The notes under the pieces are model-generated. The model was not told the DNA's origin, ran no database searches, and saw nothing but the letters and a program-made list of their open reading frames with translations. Source: CAYTBN01 sp964542165 (GTDB taxonomy: Bacteria > Myxococcota_A > UBA796 > UBA9615 > CAYRNR01). From it: 64,000 bases of DNA. The number at the start of each line of letters is the position of its first letter. The stretch's first letter is position 1. The translations under genes were made by a program, and so were the position numbers. The stretch is from contig CAZITQ010000009.1 of the NCBI GenBank assembly GCA_964542165.1, positions 16,391-80,390 of the forward strand, written 5' to 3'. Positions 37,732 through 47,014 of this stretch are shown piece after piece.

Positions 37732-38112
37732 ATGAGTCGCGCGAGGATCGAGACCGACCGGGCCCCCGCGGCCATCGGCCCGTACAGCCAGGCGATCGCC
37801 ACCGGTGAGCTGGTGTTCACCGCCGGGCAGATCGCCCTGGATCCCGCCACGGGCGAGATCGTGGAGGGCGGAATCGCCGCGGAGACCGCCCAGGTGCTGC
37901 GCAACATGGCCGCCGTCCTCGAAGCTGCGGGGAGCAGCCTGGATCGGGTGGTCAAGACCACGGTCTACCTGGCGGACATGGGCGAGTTCGCTGCGATGAA
38001 CGAGGTCTATGGGACCTTCTTCGGGGATCCGCCGCCGGCGCGGGCGGCGATCCAGGCCGCGGCGTTGCCCCGGGGTGTCCGGGTGGAGATCGACTGCGTG
38101 GCCGTTCGGTAG
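37732..38112 (+). CDS. RidA-family enamine/imine deaminase
   Basis: This is a 126-residue RidA/YjgF protein that hydrolyses reactive enamines and imines to keto acids. The start at 37732 is preferred over the GTG six bases earlier because the GGAGGA site sits right against that GTG. Diagnostic residues: AAIGPYSQAIATGELVFTAG and the active-site Arg in PRGVRVEIDCVAV. It ends one base before the stop of the convergent RNase D gene. Confidence 0.95.
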   Translation: MSRARIETDRAPAAIGPYSQAIATGELVFTAGQIALDPATGEIVEGGIAAETAQVLRNMAAVLEAAGSSLDRVVKTTVYLADMGEFAAMNEVYGTFFGDPPPARAAIQAAALPRGVRVEIDCVAVR

Positions 38113-38113
38113 A

Positions 38114-39274
38114 TCAGCCCGTCGACCGGGCCGCGTCGGAGCTGAGCAGCTCCACGATCGCCTCGCCGAATTCGTCCCGCTGCCAGTTCCGCATCAGATC
38201 GATCCGATCGAGATCCTCGACCTTCTTCACGTGGGCGGCGGCGATGGAGTGCAGCACAGCGTTGCTCATCATCACGCCGGCCTCGACGCCCCTCTCCTTG
38301 GCGAGCCGATTGCGCCAGCTGCGCAGCACGTCGAAGTGGCGGGTCTCGTCGGGTCCGCTGAGCCTGCGCAGCGCCCTGGGATCATGCCGGGAACGGGGCA
38401 CTGCGCTTCGGTCCGCCAGGCCCTCGCGGCAGGCTTCGACCACGACCTGGGCGTGTCGTCGGACCACGTGGTGCTTCTTGCCCAGTCGCTTCTCGAGGCC
38501 CTCCATGCTCTTGGGCGGATCCGCCGCCACCCGCAGCAGGGCGTCGTTGCCGATCACCTTGAAGTGGGGCCTGTCCCGCTCGCGCGCCATGCGGTCCCGC
38601 ATGACGTACAGCGCCCGCAGGACGCGCTTGCCCCGGTCGTCGAGCTTGCCCGCGCCCTTGATACGGAGGAAGTCGTTGGGATCGAAGGTGGGGACCGGCC
38701 GCTCCCGTTGTTCCACCAGGCGACACTCCTCGTCCACCTGGGCGCCGCGGCCGGCGGCGCGGATCTCCTCGCGCAGCAGGTCGAACAGCTCGGGCAGGAA
38801 GTGGCTGTCCAGGCGCGCGTACTCCAGGTGCTCCTCCCGCAGCGGTCGCTTGGACCAGTCCTGGCGCTGGTACTTCTTGTCGAGCTTGACGTCGAAGAAA
38901 TGGGCCACCAGGTCGGCCAGGGAGTAGCGCTGGTAGCCCAGAGCCTGGGCCGCGATCATCGTGTCGAACACCGGCGCGATCTGGAAGTCGTAGTCCCGCT
39001 TGAGCGACGCGATATCGTAGTCGGCGCCGTGCAGGATCTTGTGTACCCCCGGATCGGCGAATACGGGACCCAGCGGGGACAGATCCTCGATGCTCAGCGG
39101 GTCGACGATCAGATCCCGGTCCCCGGCGGTGATCTGGATCAGGCAGACCTTCTCCTGGTAGTGGAAGAAGGAATCGGATTCGGTGTCCACCCCGACGACG
39201 GTCTCCCCCCGCATCCGCTCCACGGCGGCGAGCAACGCCTCGTCGTCGGTGATGTACTCCCAGGTCCGATTCAT
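38114..39274 (-). CDS. rnd: Ribonuclease D
   Basis: This is a 386-residue 3'-5' exoribonuclease of the DEDDy type. The three exonuclease motifs are VVGVDTESDSFF (Asp, Glu), HGADYDIASLKRDY and EYARLDSHFLPEL (Tyr, Asp); an HRDC domain follows (RVLRALYVMRDRMARERDRP). It trims tRNA and other RNA 3' ends. Its ATG overlaps the stop of the purine nucleoside phosphorylase gene by four bases, so RNA decay and nucleoside salvage are in one operon. Confidence 0.95.
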   Translation of the reverse strand: MNRTWEYITDDEALLAAVERMRGETVVGVDTESDSFFHYQEKVCLIQITAGDRDLIVDPLSIEDLSPLGPVFADPGVHKILHGADYDIASLKRDYDFQIAPVFDTMIAAQALGYQRYSLADLVAHFFDVKLDKKYQRQDWSKRPLREEHLEYARLDSHFLPELFDLLREEIRAAGRGAQVDEECRLVEQRERPVPTFDPNDFLRIKGAGKLDDRGKRVLRALYVMRDRMARERDRPHFKVIGNDALLRVAADPPKSMEGLEKRLGKKHHVVRRHAQVVVEACREGLADRSAVPRSRHDPRALRRLSGPDETRHFDVLRSWRNRLAKERGVEAGVMMSNAVLHSIAAAHVKKVEDLDRIDLMRNWQRDEFGEAIVELLSSDAARSTG

Positions 39275-40119
39275 GATGTCGCCTGTCCTCGGTCGTGCAG
39301 CGTCCGCACCAGGATGCCCAGCGTGCGACTCAGTTCGCGCTCGACCGCGTTGGCGGCCTCGGTCACCTCCCCGTGGCTGAGGGTTCCATCCCCGAGTCCG
39401 GCGGCGATGTTGGTCACGAAACTCAGGCCCGTCACCCGCACGCCCATCGCATGGGCGGCGATGGCCTCCAGGACGGTGGACATCCCCACCAGGTCGACAC
39501 CCTGGGCCCCGAACATCCGGATCTCGGCCGGGGTCTCGTAGCTGGGTCCCAGCAGGGTCGCGTAGACCCCCTCCCGGAGCCCCACGCCCTCCTCGTCGCA
39601 GACCTCTTTGAGCACCTTGCGCAGATCGGCGCTGTACAGATCCGAGGTGTCGATGAAGCGCTGGCCGAGGCGGTCGTCGGTGATCCCCACCATCGGGTTG
39701 GCCCCGCTGAGGTTGATGTGGTCCGTCAGCAGCACCAGATCGCCGATGGAGAGGCCGCCCCGGATGGCGCCCGCGGCGTTGGTCAGGATCAGGTTGGTGA
39801 TACCGACCTTCGCCAGCGACCGCACCGCCCGCACGACCACGTGGGCGCCATGGCCCTCGTAGAGGTGCACCCGGCCCTGGAGCACGGCGATTCGTCGGCC
39901 CTCGAAGGTGCCGACCACGAGGCACCCCCGGTGCCCCGGCACGCCGGTCCTCGGGAGGTGCTCCACCTCCTCGTAGGCCACGACCTGGGTGTCCTCCAGC
40001 GCATCGGCGAAGCTCCCGAGACCACTGCCCAGGACCACGCCGACCCGGCAGTCCGCCAGGCCGGGTGCCCGCTCCAGGAGCGCGTCTGCGATCTCCACCA
40101 CCATGTCGGCTTCGTTCAT
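39271..40119 (-). CDS. Purine nucleoside phosphorylase
   Basis: This is a 282-residue trimeric-type (PNP/MTAP family) enzyme that splits purine nucleosides with phosphate. Motifs: GVVLGSGLGSFADAL at the phosphate site, PGHRGCLVVG, GRVHLYEGHG, TNAAGAIRGG, GPSYETPAEIRMF with the base-binding Glu, and VTNIAAG with the Asn that contacts the purine (Glu and Asn fit a guanosine/inosine enzyme). It sits between the pyrimidine phosphorylase and rnd, overlapping each by four bases. Confidence 0.95.
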   Translation of the reverse strand: MNEADMVVEIADALLERAPGLADCRVGVVLGSGLGSFADALEDTQVVAYEEVEHLPRTGVPGHRGCLVVGTFEGRRIAVLQGRVHLYEGHGAHVVVRAVRSLAKVGITNLILTNAAGAIRGGLSIGDLVLLTDHINLSGANPMVGITDDRLGQRFIDTSDLYSADLRKVLKEVCDEEGVGLREGVYATLLGPSYETPAEIRMFGAQGVDLVGMSTVLEAIAAHAMGVRVTGLSFVTNIAAGLGDGTLSHGEVTEAANAVERELSRTLGILVRTLHDRGQATS

Positions 40120-41381
40120 CGGTTCTCCTCCACTCGCTCGTGGATCAGGGGGCCAGGTCCCTCGGTGCCGTCGGGATCGACGGTGAGGGCGGTGGCCATT
40201 CGGGCCTGCGCCCGCTCCAGTCCCCGTCCGTCCCGGTGCCACAGATGGGCCCAGGGTTGCCCCCGCGACACGCGCTCGCCGGGCTTGCACAGCAGCTCGA
40301 CCGCCACGTCGGGATCCGGGTCTTCATCGGTTCTCGCACCCCCCAGGTCCGCCAGGGCCCGGCCCACGGTGAGGGCATCCTGGCCCACGACCAGGCCCTC
40401 CCGCGGACTGGTCACCTCCGCGATGGAGAGCCTCGGCGGCCAGACCAGCTCGTCGAGGCGGCCTCCCTGGGCGTGCACCATGCGCGCGAAGCGCTCTCGC
40501 GGCTCCCCGCCCTCGAGCACGGCGGCCAAGTCGTCGCCGTCGACCACCTCGTCCGCCAGAGCCAGGACCAGCTCCCGGGTGTCGGCGGGTCCGCCCCCCT
40601 CCAGCAGGTCCAGCGACTCCCTCACCTCGGCCGCGTGGCCGATCATCCGCCCCAGGGGACGGTCCATGGTGCTGATGACCGCCGCGGTCCGGCAACCCAC
40701 CGCGGCTCCCAGATCCACCATCACCTGGGCCAGCTCACGGGCGTCGTCCAGGGTCTTCATGAACGCGCCCCGGCCCACCTTGACGTCCAGGACCAGGCGG
40801 TCGAGGCCCTCGGACAGCTTCTTGCTCATGATGCTCGGCGCGATGTGGTCCACCGTACCCACGGTGCCGGTCAGGTTCCGGCGGTCGTAGAGGACGCGGT
40901 CCGCAGGGACCATGGTGGCGGTCTGGCCGCAGATCACGCAGCCCGCCGCGTCGATCACCTGGCGGATTCGATCGGGCGCCAGGGCCACCGTGTACCCCGG
41001 GATGGCCTCCAGCTTGTCCAGCGTGCCACCGGTGTGGCCCAGCCCGCGCCCCGAGATCATCGGCACCGCAATCCCGGCGGCTGCGACCAGCGGGGCCCAG
41101 ATCAGGGACACCTTGTCCCCGACCCCCCCGGTGGAATGTTTGTCCGCCACCGGGACGTCCAGGTGGCTCCAGTCGAGCTGGATGCCCGTGGCGATCATCT
41201 CGCGGGTGTAGGCGGCGCGCTCGGCGGTGTCGAGCCCCTGCAGGTACACGGCCATCAACCAGGCGCCGATCTGCGCCTCGCCGACCTCCCCCGCCGCGAT
41301 GGCAGGGATCAACGCGGACCAGGCCTCGTCGTCGAGACGAAGCCCGTCCCGTTTATGCTCTATATATGGGGTGAGATCCAT
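40116..41381 (-). CDS. Thymidine/pyrimidine-nucleoside phosphorylase
   Basis: This is a 421-residue enzyme that splits thymidine or uridine with phosphate. The signature SGRGLGHTGGTLDKLE and the phosphate loop DKHSTGGVGDKVSL are intact; LVLDVKVGRGAFMKT and the C-terminal beta domain are as in DeoA/Pdp. It is the first gene of the salvage operon (phosphorylase, PNP, rnd), linked by four-base overlaps. Distinguishing deoA from pdp would need structure-based comparison. Confidence 0.95.
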   Translation of the reverse strand: MDLTPYIEHKRDGLRLDDEAWSALIPAIAAGEVGEAQIGAWLMAVYLQGLDTAERAAYTREMIATGIQLDWSHLDVPVADKHSTGGVGDKVSLIWAPLVAAAGIAVPMISGRGLGHTGGTLDKLEAIPGYTVALAPDRIRQVIDAAGCVICGQTATMVPADRVLYDRRNLTGTVGTVDHIAPSIMSKKLSEGLDRLVLDVKVGRGAFMKTLDDARELAQVMVDLGAAVGCRTAAVISTMDRPLGRMIGHAAEVRESLDLLEGGGPADTRELVLALADEVVDGDDLAAVLEGGEPRERFARMVHAQGGRLDELVWPPRLSIAEVTSPREGLVVGQDALTVGRALADLGGARTDEDPDPDVAVELLCKPGERVSRGQPWAHLWHRDGRGLERAQARMATALTVDPDGTEGPGPLIHERVEENR

Positions 41382-41573
41382 CTTGGTCGCCGCTGCAGCT
41401 CCTACGTTGTCTTCCGCCCCGTCGAGGGGCCCACTCCCGCGCCCGCGATCCCACGTGGGTGCGCTCTAACCTACCAGGGTAGACCGGCGAAGTCGTTTTG
41501 AGTTCAAAAGAAACTTTTGCGGCGGGTCCCAGGGGGGGCGTGATAGTCTCCGCCCATCGCCCGGAGGAGACTC

Positions 41574-43493
41574 ATGCATAGTGTTTGGCGCCCATATTGG
41601 ATCCCCGCGGTCGTACTGTTGGCGATGTGCCTGTGCACCGGCTGCCCCGACCCCGATGACGACGACAGCGCGGACGGCCTGTGGGAAGACCCGCCGGGCG
41701 AACTCGACGCGGCTTTCGAGGCCGACCAGGCCGAGATGTACGTGGGTCAGACCGTTCAGCTGGACGCGGGCATCAGCGTGGACGAGCACGGTATTCAGGC
41801 CTACTACGCCGACTGCGAGATCGTCGAGTTCCTGTGGGATTTCGGGGACGGGACGACCGAGACCACCGAGCTCTACTTCGTGGACCACACATACACCGAG
41901 GTGGGCGAGTTCACCGTTTCGCTGACCGTGATCACCGACGACGGCGACGAGGACGACGCCGAGGGCCTGCTGACCGTGATGCACCCCCTCCCCAACGTGG
42001 ACGAGATCGACGTCTCGGTGGACGGGGTGGCGGTGATCGGCGAGTGGGTCTCCCTGATCGGCTCCGAATTCCGCGAGGCGAACCTGCCGGAGGTGACCTT
42101 CGGGGGACCGGCGGCCACGCAGCTGGCATTCGTCGACTCCGCGGAGATCCGGGTCCGCGTCCCCCCCAAGAGCCGCTCCGGGCAGCAGGTGGTGGAGATC
42201 GACTTCCCCGAGGACGACGGGGGGGACACCGCCGAGCTCGTGTGGGTCAAGCGCTATTCGGTCTCCACGGATGCCTTCCACCACAGGGTGAACTTCCTGT
42301 CGTTCGGCGAGGGCCTGGACTACACCGCCGAGGCCCAGGACCTGATCGTGGAGAACGCCACGCTGGTCAAGATCAGCGGTGACGGCGCCACGGCCATCAT
42401 CGGTGACGGCCGCTACGATCTGAACCTCTCCCCCACCCTGACCTTCGTGGACCTCACCGCGGACTTCGCGCCGGTGATCACCAACGTGACCACCGACATC
42501 GGGATCGGGCCACTGTTCGACATCGCGACCGCCGTGGACATCGCCCTGATCGGAGATGCGGCCGGGATGACGGTGGTGGATCTGTCCGATCCCTACGCGC
42601 CGTTCGCGATCCAGCGGGTCAACTACGACCTGGGCAGCGATCTCGCTGCCACGGACCTGGAGATGACCCCCGACGGCACCCTGGGTGTGGTGCTGGGCAC
42701 CTTCGACGACTCGATCCGCTTCTACGAGGTGAGCTTCGCGGGTGCCACCCTGATCGAACACACGGTCGCGGCGGGCGCCGGGATCCAGGACGTGCAGATC
42801 ACCGACGACGGGCAGTTCGCCTATGTGCTCAGCGGGGCAGGCGAGGGCGCCATCCCGCCGCTGCTCGACGTGGGCAACACCTGCGTGACCGTGGTCGACC
42901 TGGCGCTGGTGCCCCCGGGCAACCTCCTGGGCGACGGGGTCTGTGTGCCCATCGACGAGCACGCGGCGTTCCCGTTCGACCTGGCCATCGCCCCCGACAC
43001 GTCCACCTACATCTCCAGCTTCGACGAGAACTTCACCAACCTGGCCGGGGCCTTCGAGGACATCGCCAACGATCCCCTGGACATCGACGCCTGGGTGGAC
43101 CTGGCGGAGGGCTTCAGCCAGCTCAGCTTCGGCGGCATGGTGACCGTGGACGCCCTGCACACCGGTGAGGCGATCATCGGTCAGAGCTGGTTCCTGCCCT
43201 TCGGGATCCAGACCGGAGTGGATGTCCGCTACGACGAGCTTCTCTACGTGGCCAACGGCATCTACCTCGATGTGGTGATCGACATGGAGAACATCCTCGA
43301 TCCCTTCCTGGCGATCACCATGTCCAACGGGGTGGTGGTGGCCAACATCGAGACCGGCGACGTGACCGACGTGATGTACGACCACGATCCTCTCGTGTAC
43401 TACGAGAGCTTCCAGTTACAGTACGATTACATGCCGCTGCTGAACCTGCTCCTGCCCCCCTATTCCTTCGGAGACGTGGCGATCCAGCCCTGA
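41574..43493 (+). CDS. PKD/IPT-domain lipoprotein with beta-propeller-like body
   Basis: This is a 639-residue lipoprotein: signal peptide with lipobox LCTGC, a short Asp run (PDPDDDDSADG), a PKD domain (FLWDFGDGTTETTELYFV, about 75-135) and an IPT/TIG-like domain (GEWVSLIGSEFREANLPEV, about 145-225). The remaining 400 residues are beta-rich repeats of the kind VTVVDLSDPYAPF and MTPDGTLGVVLGTFDD, which look like a seven-bladed propeller of the LVIVD/YVTN type. A GGAGG site precedes the ATG. It is probably a surface or periplasmic binding protein. Confidence 0.82.
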   Translation: MHSVWRPYWIPAVVLLAMCLCTGCPDPDDDDSADGLWEDPPGELDAAFEADQAEMYVGQTVQLDAGISVDEHGIQAYYADCEIVEFLWDFGDGTTETTELYFVDHTYTEVGEFTVSLTVITDDGDEDDAEGLLTVMHPLPNVDEIDVSVDGVAVIGEWVSLIGSEFREANLPEVTFGGPAATQLAFVDSAEIRVRVPPKSRSGQQVVEIDFPEDDGGDTAELVWVKRYSVSTDAFHHRVNFLSFGEGLDYTAEAQDLIVENATLVKISGDGATAIIGDGRYDLNLSPTLTFVDLTADFAPVITNVTTDIGIGPLFDIATAVDIALIGDAAGMTVVDLSDPYAPFAIQRVNYDLGSDLAATDLEMTPDGTLGVVLGTFDDSIRFYEVSFAGATLIEHTVAAGAGIQDVQITDDGQFAYVLSGAGEGAIPPLLDVGNTCVTVVDLALVPPGNLLGDGVCVPIDEHAAFPFDLAIAPDTSTYISSFDENFTNLAGAFEDIANDPLDIDAWVDLAEGFSQLSFGGMVTVDALHTGEAIIGQSWFLPFGIQTGVDVRYDELLYVANGIYLDVVIDMENILDPFLAITMSNGVVVANIETGDVTDVMYDHDPLVYYESFQLQYDYMPLLNLLLPPYSFGDVAIQP

Positions 43494-43536
43494 CAGGTCT
43501 GACTTCCGTTCAGAGCACTATGAAATAAGTATCGAG

Positions 43537-44403
43537 TCAGTGCACGTCGACGAAGGTCGACAGGGCGCGGCTCCGCTTCACGTGGCGCAGCTTCTTGAGC
43601 GCCTTGATCTCGATCTGCCGGATGCGCTCCCGCGTCAGGTTGAAGACGTTGCCGATCTCCTCGAGGGAGTAGTGGGTGCGCTCGTCGATACCGTAGCGCA
43701 TCCGGATCACCTTCTCCTCGCGCTCGGTCAGGCTGCCGAGGGCCTCCTTGATGCTCCGGCGGAGGGCCATGGACTCCAGGTGGTCCGAGGGCAGCTCGGC
43801 GTTGGGATTGGGGATGAACTCGGCGATGGTCGCGTCCGAGTCGTCGCCCACGGTCTGGTCCAGGCTCATGGGCTCCTTGGCCAGCCGGTAGATCTCCTCC
43901 ACCTTATCCACCGGCTCCCCCAGCCACTCGGCGATCTCCTCGGACGTGGGATCCCGTCCCAGCTCCTGGCTCAACTTCTTGGCGGTCTGCTGGACCTTGT
44001 TGACGATCTCGAGCTTGTAGATCGGGATCCGGATCGTCCGGATCTGGCTCTCGATGGCCCGGATGATCGACTGACGGATCCACCACGAGGCGTAGGTGCT
44101 GAACTTGAAGCCCTTGGTGTGGTCGAACTTCTCGACCGCACGGATGAGCCCCATGTTGCCCTCCTGGATCAGGTCACCCAGGGGCATCCCACGGTAGCTG
44201 TACTGGCGGGCGATGCTGACCACCAGACGGAGGTTGGCCTTGATCAAGTCCGCCTTGGCCCGCTCGGCCTCCGCCGGGGTCCCGTCTATCATGGTGCTCG
44301 CGAGGCGCACCTCGTCCTCCCGGCTGAGCAGGGCGATGGCACCCATGCCCTTCAGATACCGGTTGAGGACTCTCGCGCCATCCCTGTAGCGTCCTGCTGC
44401 CAT
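43537..44403 (-). CDS. RNA polymerase sigma-70 factor, group 2 (RpoD/RpoS-like)
   Basis: This is a 288-residue sigma factor. Region 1.2 begins RVLNRYLKGMGAIALLSRED; region 2 is complete (LIKANLRLVVSIARQYSYRG, then DLIQEGNMGLIRAVEKFDHT and FSTYASWWIRQSIIRAIESQ); region 3 contains LSQELGRDPTSEEIAEWLGE; region 4.2 is YSLEEIGNVFNLTRERIRQI. The lack of region 1.1 and the short length argue for a non-essential group-2 factor, as in stationary-phase or stress response, rather than the housekeeping one. It is transcribed alone on the minus strand. Confidence 0.93.
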   Translation of the reverse strand: MAAGRYRDGARVLNRYLKGMGAIALLSREDEVRLASTMIDGTPAEAERAKADLIKANLRLVVSIARQYSYRGMPLGDLIQEGNMGLIRAVEKFDHTKGFKFSTYASWWIRQSIIRAIESQIRTIRIPIYKLEIVNKVQQTAKKLSQELGRDPTSEEIAEWLGEPVDKVEEIYRLAKEPMSLDQTVGDDSDATIAEFIPNPNAELPSDHLESMALRRSIKEALGSLTEREEKVIRMRYGIDERTHYSLEEIGNVFNLTRERIRQIEIKALKKLRHVKRSRALSTFVDVH

Positions 44404-44498
44404 GTCCGATCCTCAGCAATGCCTAAGGCCCAATTACAAGTCCTGCAACCCGCATGCCACCCGTCCTTGGGGGCCACTCCCCGCGCAGGTACCCTTCT

Positions 44499-45617
44499 CT
44501 AGCTTTGACCCCCACGGAGGGTCGTTTCTTCGATCCCGGTTCGCTCCGCCAGCCAGGTGAAGGCGTCCACGTCCGCATCCTCCACCGTCTGCATCTCCTC
44601 GACGAAGCAGCGCAGTTCTTCACCACATTGGTCGTAGACGACGCGGAACCCAGCGTCGCCGCTGTTGTACGTGCGATAGCTCAGCAGGGTGGCGTTGTTC
44701 ACCTCCACCCGCTCGAAATACGTCCGTGTGCCCTCCCGGAGGAAGGGGAGCGCCTCGTACCGCCGGCGCGCATCCGCGATGATCTCGGCCTTGCGCAGCC
44801 GGACCTCCGGCCCCGGCCGGCCTTCCCGGTACAGGGCGTCCAGATCCAAGAAGAGCTCGTGCATCGCCCTGCGCACGAGCCCCCGGTCGTGGCGGGACTC
44901 CTCGGCGTAGCGGAATTCGTCCGGCGAGACCTGGCGTCGGGTCTCCATGAACGCCTCCGCACCCCGATTGCCCACGAAGCGGGCGTACGACTCGTTGAAC
45001 CGCATCTGGCCGCCGAGGAAGAGCGTGGCGTGGGCGGATTCGTGGATCAGCGTGTCGGCCAGCCGGACCTCGTGCCAGTCCAGCATCCCGGGCAGGATCG
45101 GATCGTCGAACCAGCCGAGGGTGGAGTAGGCGCCCACCCGCCGGGCGTACACGTCGTACCCCGACGAGCGCAGCCGCCGGACCTCTCGCTGGGTGTCCGC
45201 GCGACGGAAGTAGCCGATGTAGGGGATCGAACCCACGATGGGGAACCAGCGTCCGGCGGCCTGGAATCGATCCGGTTCGCAGGCCATGACGTTGTACATC
45301 CTGCGATCGAAGTCCACCGCGACCTCGGTGTAGCTCATCAACGGCGCGAGGCCGACCTCCTCGAGCGAGAACCTCCGGATCTCGTCGGCCAGCTCCAGTC
45401 GCTGCTGCCGCCTGGGGGTGAGTTCTCCGCTCGCCAGCACCTGGTCCACCGGGACCCGCCCCAGGAGCATGCTCACCTGGTAGACCGCCTGGGTGAGGAC
45501 GTAATCGACGTGCAGCGAGGGCTGGCTCGCCGCGATGACGACCACGCACAGCGCGGGGAAGAGCACTCGCCATGCCCGCGCCCGCGCCGTCCTGCGTCCT
45601 CGTGTCATCTCGCCCAT
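44499..45617 (-). CDS. Membrane-anchored putative zinc aminopeptidase
   Basis: This is a protein of about 372 residues; the ATG at 45617 follows a GAAGGGAG ribosome site, and earlier in-frame starts lack one. One N-terminal membrane segment (WRVLFPALCVVVIAA) precedes a periplasmic domain with RVGAYSTLGWFDDPILPGML and the metal motif LIHESAHATLF (HExxH), then MRFNESYARFVGNRGAEAFM. This is the family annotated as predicted aminopeptidase (COG4324). A catalytic role is likely but its substrate is unknown. Confidence 0.8.
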   Translation of the reverse strand: MGEMTRGRRTARARAWRVLFPALCVVVIAASQPSLHVDYVLTQAVYQVSMLLGRVPVDQVLASGELTPRRQQRLELADEIRRFSLEEVGLAPLMSYTEVAVDFDRRMYNVMACEPDRFQAAGRWFPIVGSIPYIGYFRRADTQREVRRLRSSGYDVYARRVGAYSTLGWFDDPILPGMLDWHEVRLADTLIHESAHATLFLGGQMRFNESYARFVGNRGAEAFMETRRQVSPDEFRYAEESRHDRGLVRRAMHELFLDLDALYREGRPGPEVRLRKAEIIADARRRYEALPFLREGTRTYFERVEVNNATLLSYRTYNSGDAGFRVVYDQCGEELRCFVEEMQTVEDADVDAFTWLAERTGIEETTLRGGQS

Positions 45618-45671
45618 GCTCCCTTCGCACGGTTGAACAAGCGAAGTCGATGCCAGGTGATCGTGTCTCAT

Positions 45672-45763
45672 GGGACCCGCCGACGCAGGCAGGTCCCGAT
45701 GGGGTTATCGGTCCCCCCGCACAAACCTGTAGGTCCTCCGGGGAATGGATGCCCGTCCCCCGG
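45672..45763. other. Cluster of hairpins between divergent genes
   Basis: Three successive inverted repeats: GGGACC (45672-45677) with GGTCCC (45692-45697); CCGAT (45696-45700) with ATCGG (45707-45711); CCGGGG (45738-45743) with CCCCGG (45758-45763). They lie in the 225 bases between the aminopeptidase and exbB starts. This could be an RNA leader, a small RNA, or chance in GC-rich DNA. Nothing else is seen in this gap apart from the promoter candidate. Confidence 0.3.
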
Positions 45764-45769
45764 CGTTTC

Positions 45770-45799
45770 TTGACGTGGGGGCGGGAGGGGCCGTAGCGT
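45770..45799 (+). promoter_or_regulatory. Candidate promoter for the exbB-exbD-ftsB operon
   Basis: TTGACG and TAGCGT are separated by 18 bases, about 45 bases upstream of the exbB start. The -10 box is a poor match. Confidence 0.35.
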
Positions 45800-45842
45800 A
45801 GCGGCGCGCCGAAAGCGCGTATGCGAGGGATGGTCGCACATC

Positions 45843-46472
45843 GTGGACTCGTTTCTGTCGGCCTGGAGTTGGAGTAGCCCCGGCACCTGGATCGTCCTGG
45901 CGATCCTGGCGCTGAGCGTGTTCGCGCTGGCGGTGTTCCTGGAGCGCCTGTGGGCGCTGCAGCGCGCCAAGGTGATCCCCCGAGGGTTCATCATCCGGGT
46001 CAAGGATCTGGTGGCCCGGGAGGAGATCCCCGAGGCGCTGACCCTGTGCAAGACCGATGACAGCCCCATGGCCCGCGTCCTGATGGTGGGGCTGCGGTCC
46101 TTCGGTCGGCCGCGGAGTGTGGTCAAGGAGCACCTCCAGGAGATCGGTCGCTTCGAGGCCAGGGAGTTGCTCCGCTGGACCACGGCCATCGCCGTCGTCT
46201 CGCGGGTGGCTCCCCTGATGGGCCTCTTTGGCACCGTCTGGGGCATGATCGACGTGTTCGCGGCCATCGAGGAGTTCGGGGTGGGCAACGCAGGCGCGCT
46301 CGCCGGGGGGATCGGGACCGCCCTGTACACCACCTTCGCCGGGCTGCTGGTCGCGATCCCCGCGCACCTGGCCCACGCCTACGTAGAGTCCCGTGCGGAG
46401 CGGCTGATCATGCAGATGGAGGAGATCGGCCTCGAGATGCTGGACCTGCTCAAGGCGCCGGAGGACGAGTGA
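45843..46472 (+). CDS. ExbB/TolQ/MotA-family proton channel protein
   Basis: This is a 209-residue inner-membrane protein with a GTG start and three membrane helices: WIVLAILALSVFALAVFLE, then AIAVVSRVAPLMGLFGTVWG and IGTALYTTFAGLLVAIPAHL, the last two carrying the family motif GLFGTVWGMID. Together with ExbD it harvests proton motive force for TonB or Tol-Pal work. Its end overlaps the exbD GTG (GTGA). Confidence 0.93.
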   Translation: MDSFLSAWSWSSPGTWIVLAILALSVFALAVFLERLWALQRAKVIPRGFIIRVKDLVAREEIPEALTLCKTDDSPMARVLMVGLRSFGRPRSVVKEHLQEIGRFEARELLRWTTAIAVVSRVAPLMGLFGTVWGMIDVFAAIEEFGVGNAGALAGGIGTALYTTFAGLLVAIPAHLAHAYVESRAERLIMQMEEIGLEMLDLLKAPEDE

Positions 46473-46912
46473 AGTTCGGCGGCCGCCGAAAGCCATTCGA
46501 CCTGCTGGACCTCACGCCGCTGATCGACGTGGTGTTCCTGCTGTTGATCTTCTTCATGGTCTCGACCACCTTCATCCACGAGCCCGGGGGGATCAAGGTC
46601 GACCTGCCCCATTCGGACACCCAGGAGTTCATCCGCGAGGGGGGCGAACTGGTGATCGAGATCACCGAAGGCGGCGGGTTGTACGTGGACGAGGTGCCGG
46701 TGGACGAGCAAGCCCTGCGCTCGGAGCTCAAGCGTACGGTCCGCACCGATCCGGAGACCGTGGTGATCATCAAGGCCGACAAGGCCGTGGAGCACGGCCA
46801 GGTCGTGCAGGTGATGGACTGGGCCAAGCGGGTGGGGTTGTACCGTTTGGCGGTGGCGACGGAGGGCAGCCGGCTCCGGCGTCCGCTGCTGGACGCGTCG
46901 CCGGGGCCCTGA
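46469..46912 (+). CDS. ExbD/TolR-family protein
   Basis: This is a 147-residue protein with one membrane helix containing the essential Asp (LTPLIDVVFLLLIFFMVS), followed by a periplasmic domain (VDEQALRSELKRTV, VIIKADKAVEHGQVVQVMD). It works with ExbB. The start is the overlapping GTG at 46469. No TonB or TolB gene is nearby, so whether this pair serves TonB, Tol-Pal or a motility/secretion machine is not settled. Confidence 0.92.
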   Translation: MKFGGRRKPFDLLDLTPLIDVVFLLLIFFMVSTTFIHEPGGIKVDLPHSDTQEFIREGGELVIEITEGGGLYVDEVPVDEQALRSELKRTVRTDPETVVIIKADKAVEHGQVVQVMDWAKRVGLYRLAVATEGSRLRRPLLDASPGP

Positions 46913-47014
46913 CCCGGGGCGCTCGCCAGCCTCTGTCGTGTGCGCTCGCGCGTTCCTTTACGAGTGGACGTTCCCCGGATAAACTTGCGGAGCCGAGTCG
47001 AGAAAAACGCTGCG

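Noticed and set aside
41466..43385. Long minus-strand frame opposite the PKD lipoprotein
   Set aside because: His/Asp/Val-rich shadow; the plus strand has a signal peptide, lipobox and PKD motif.
45668..45850. 6S RNA or a riboswitch in the exbB leader
   Set aside because: The stems do not fit the closed-stem and bubble plan of 6S RNA, and no known riboswitch core was found; kept only as a hairpin cluster.
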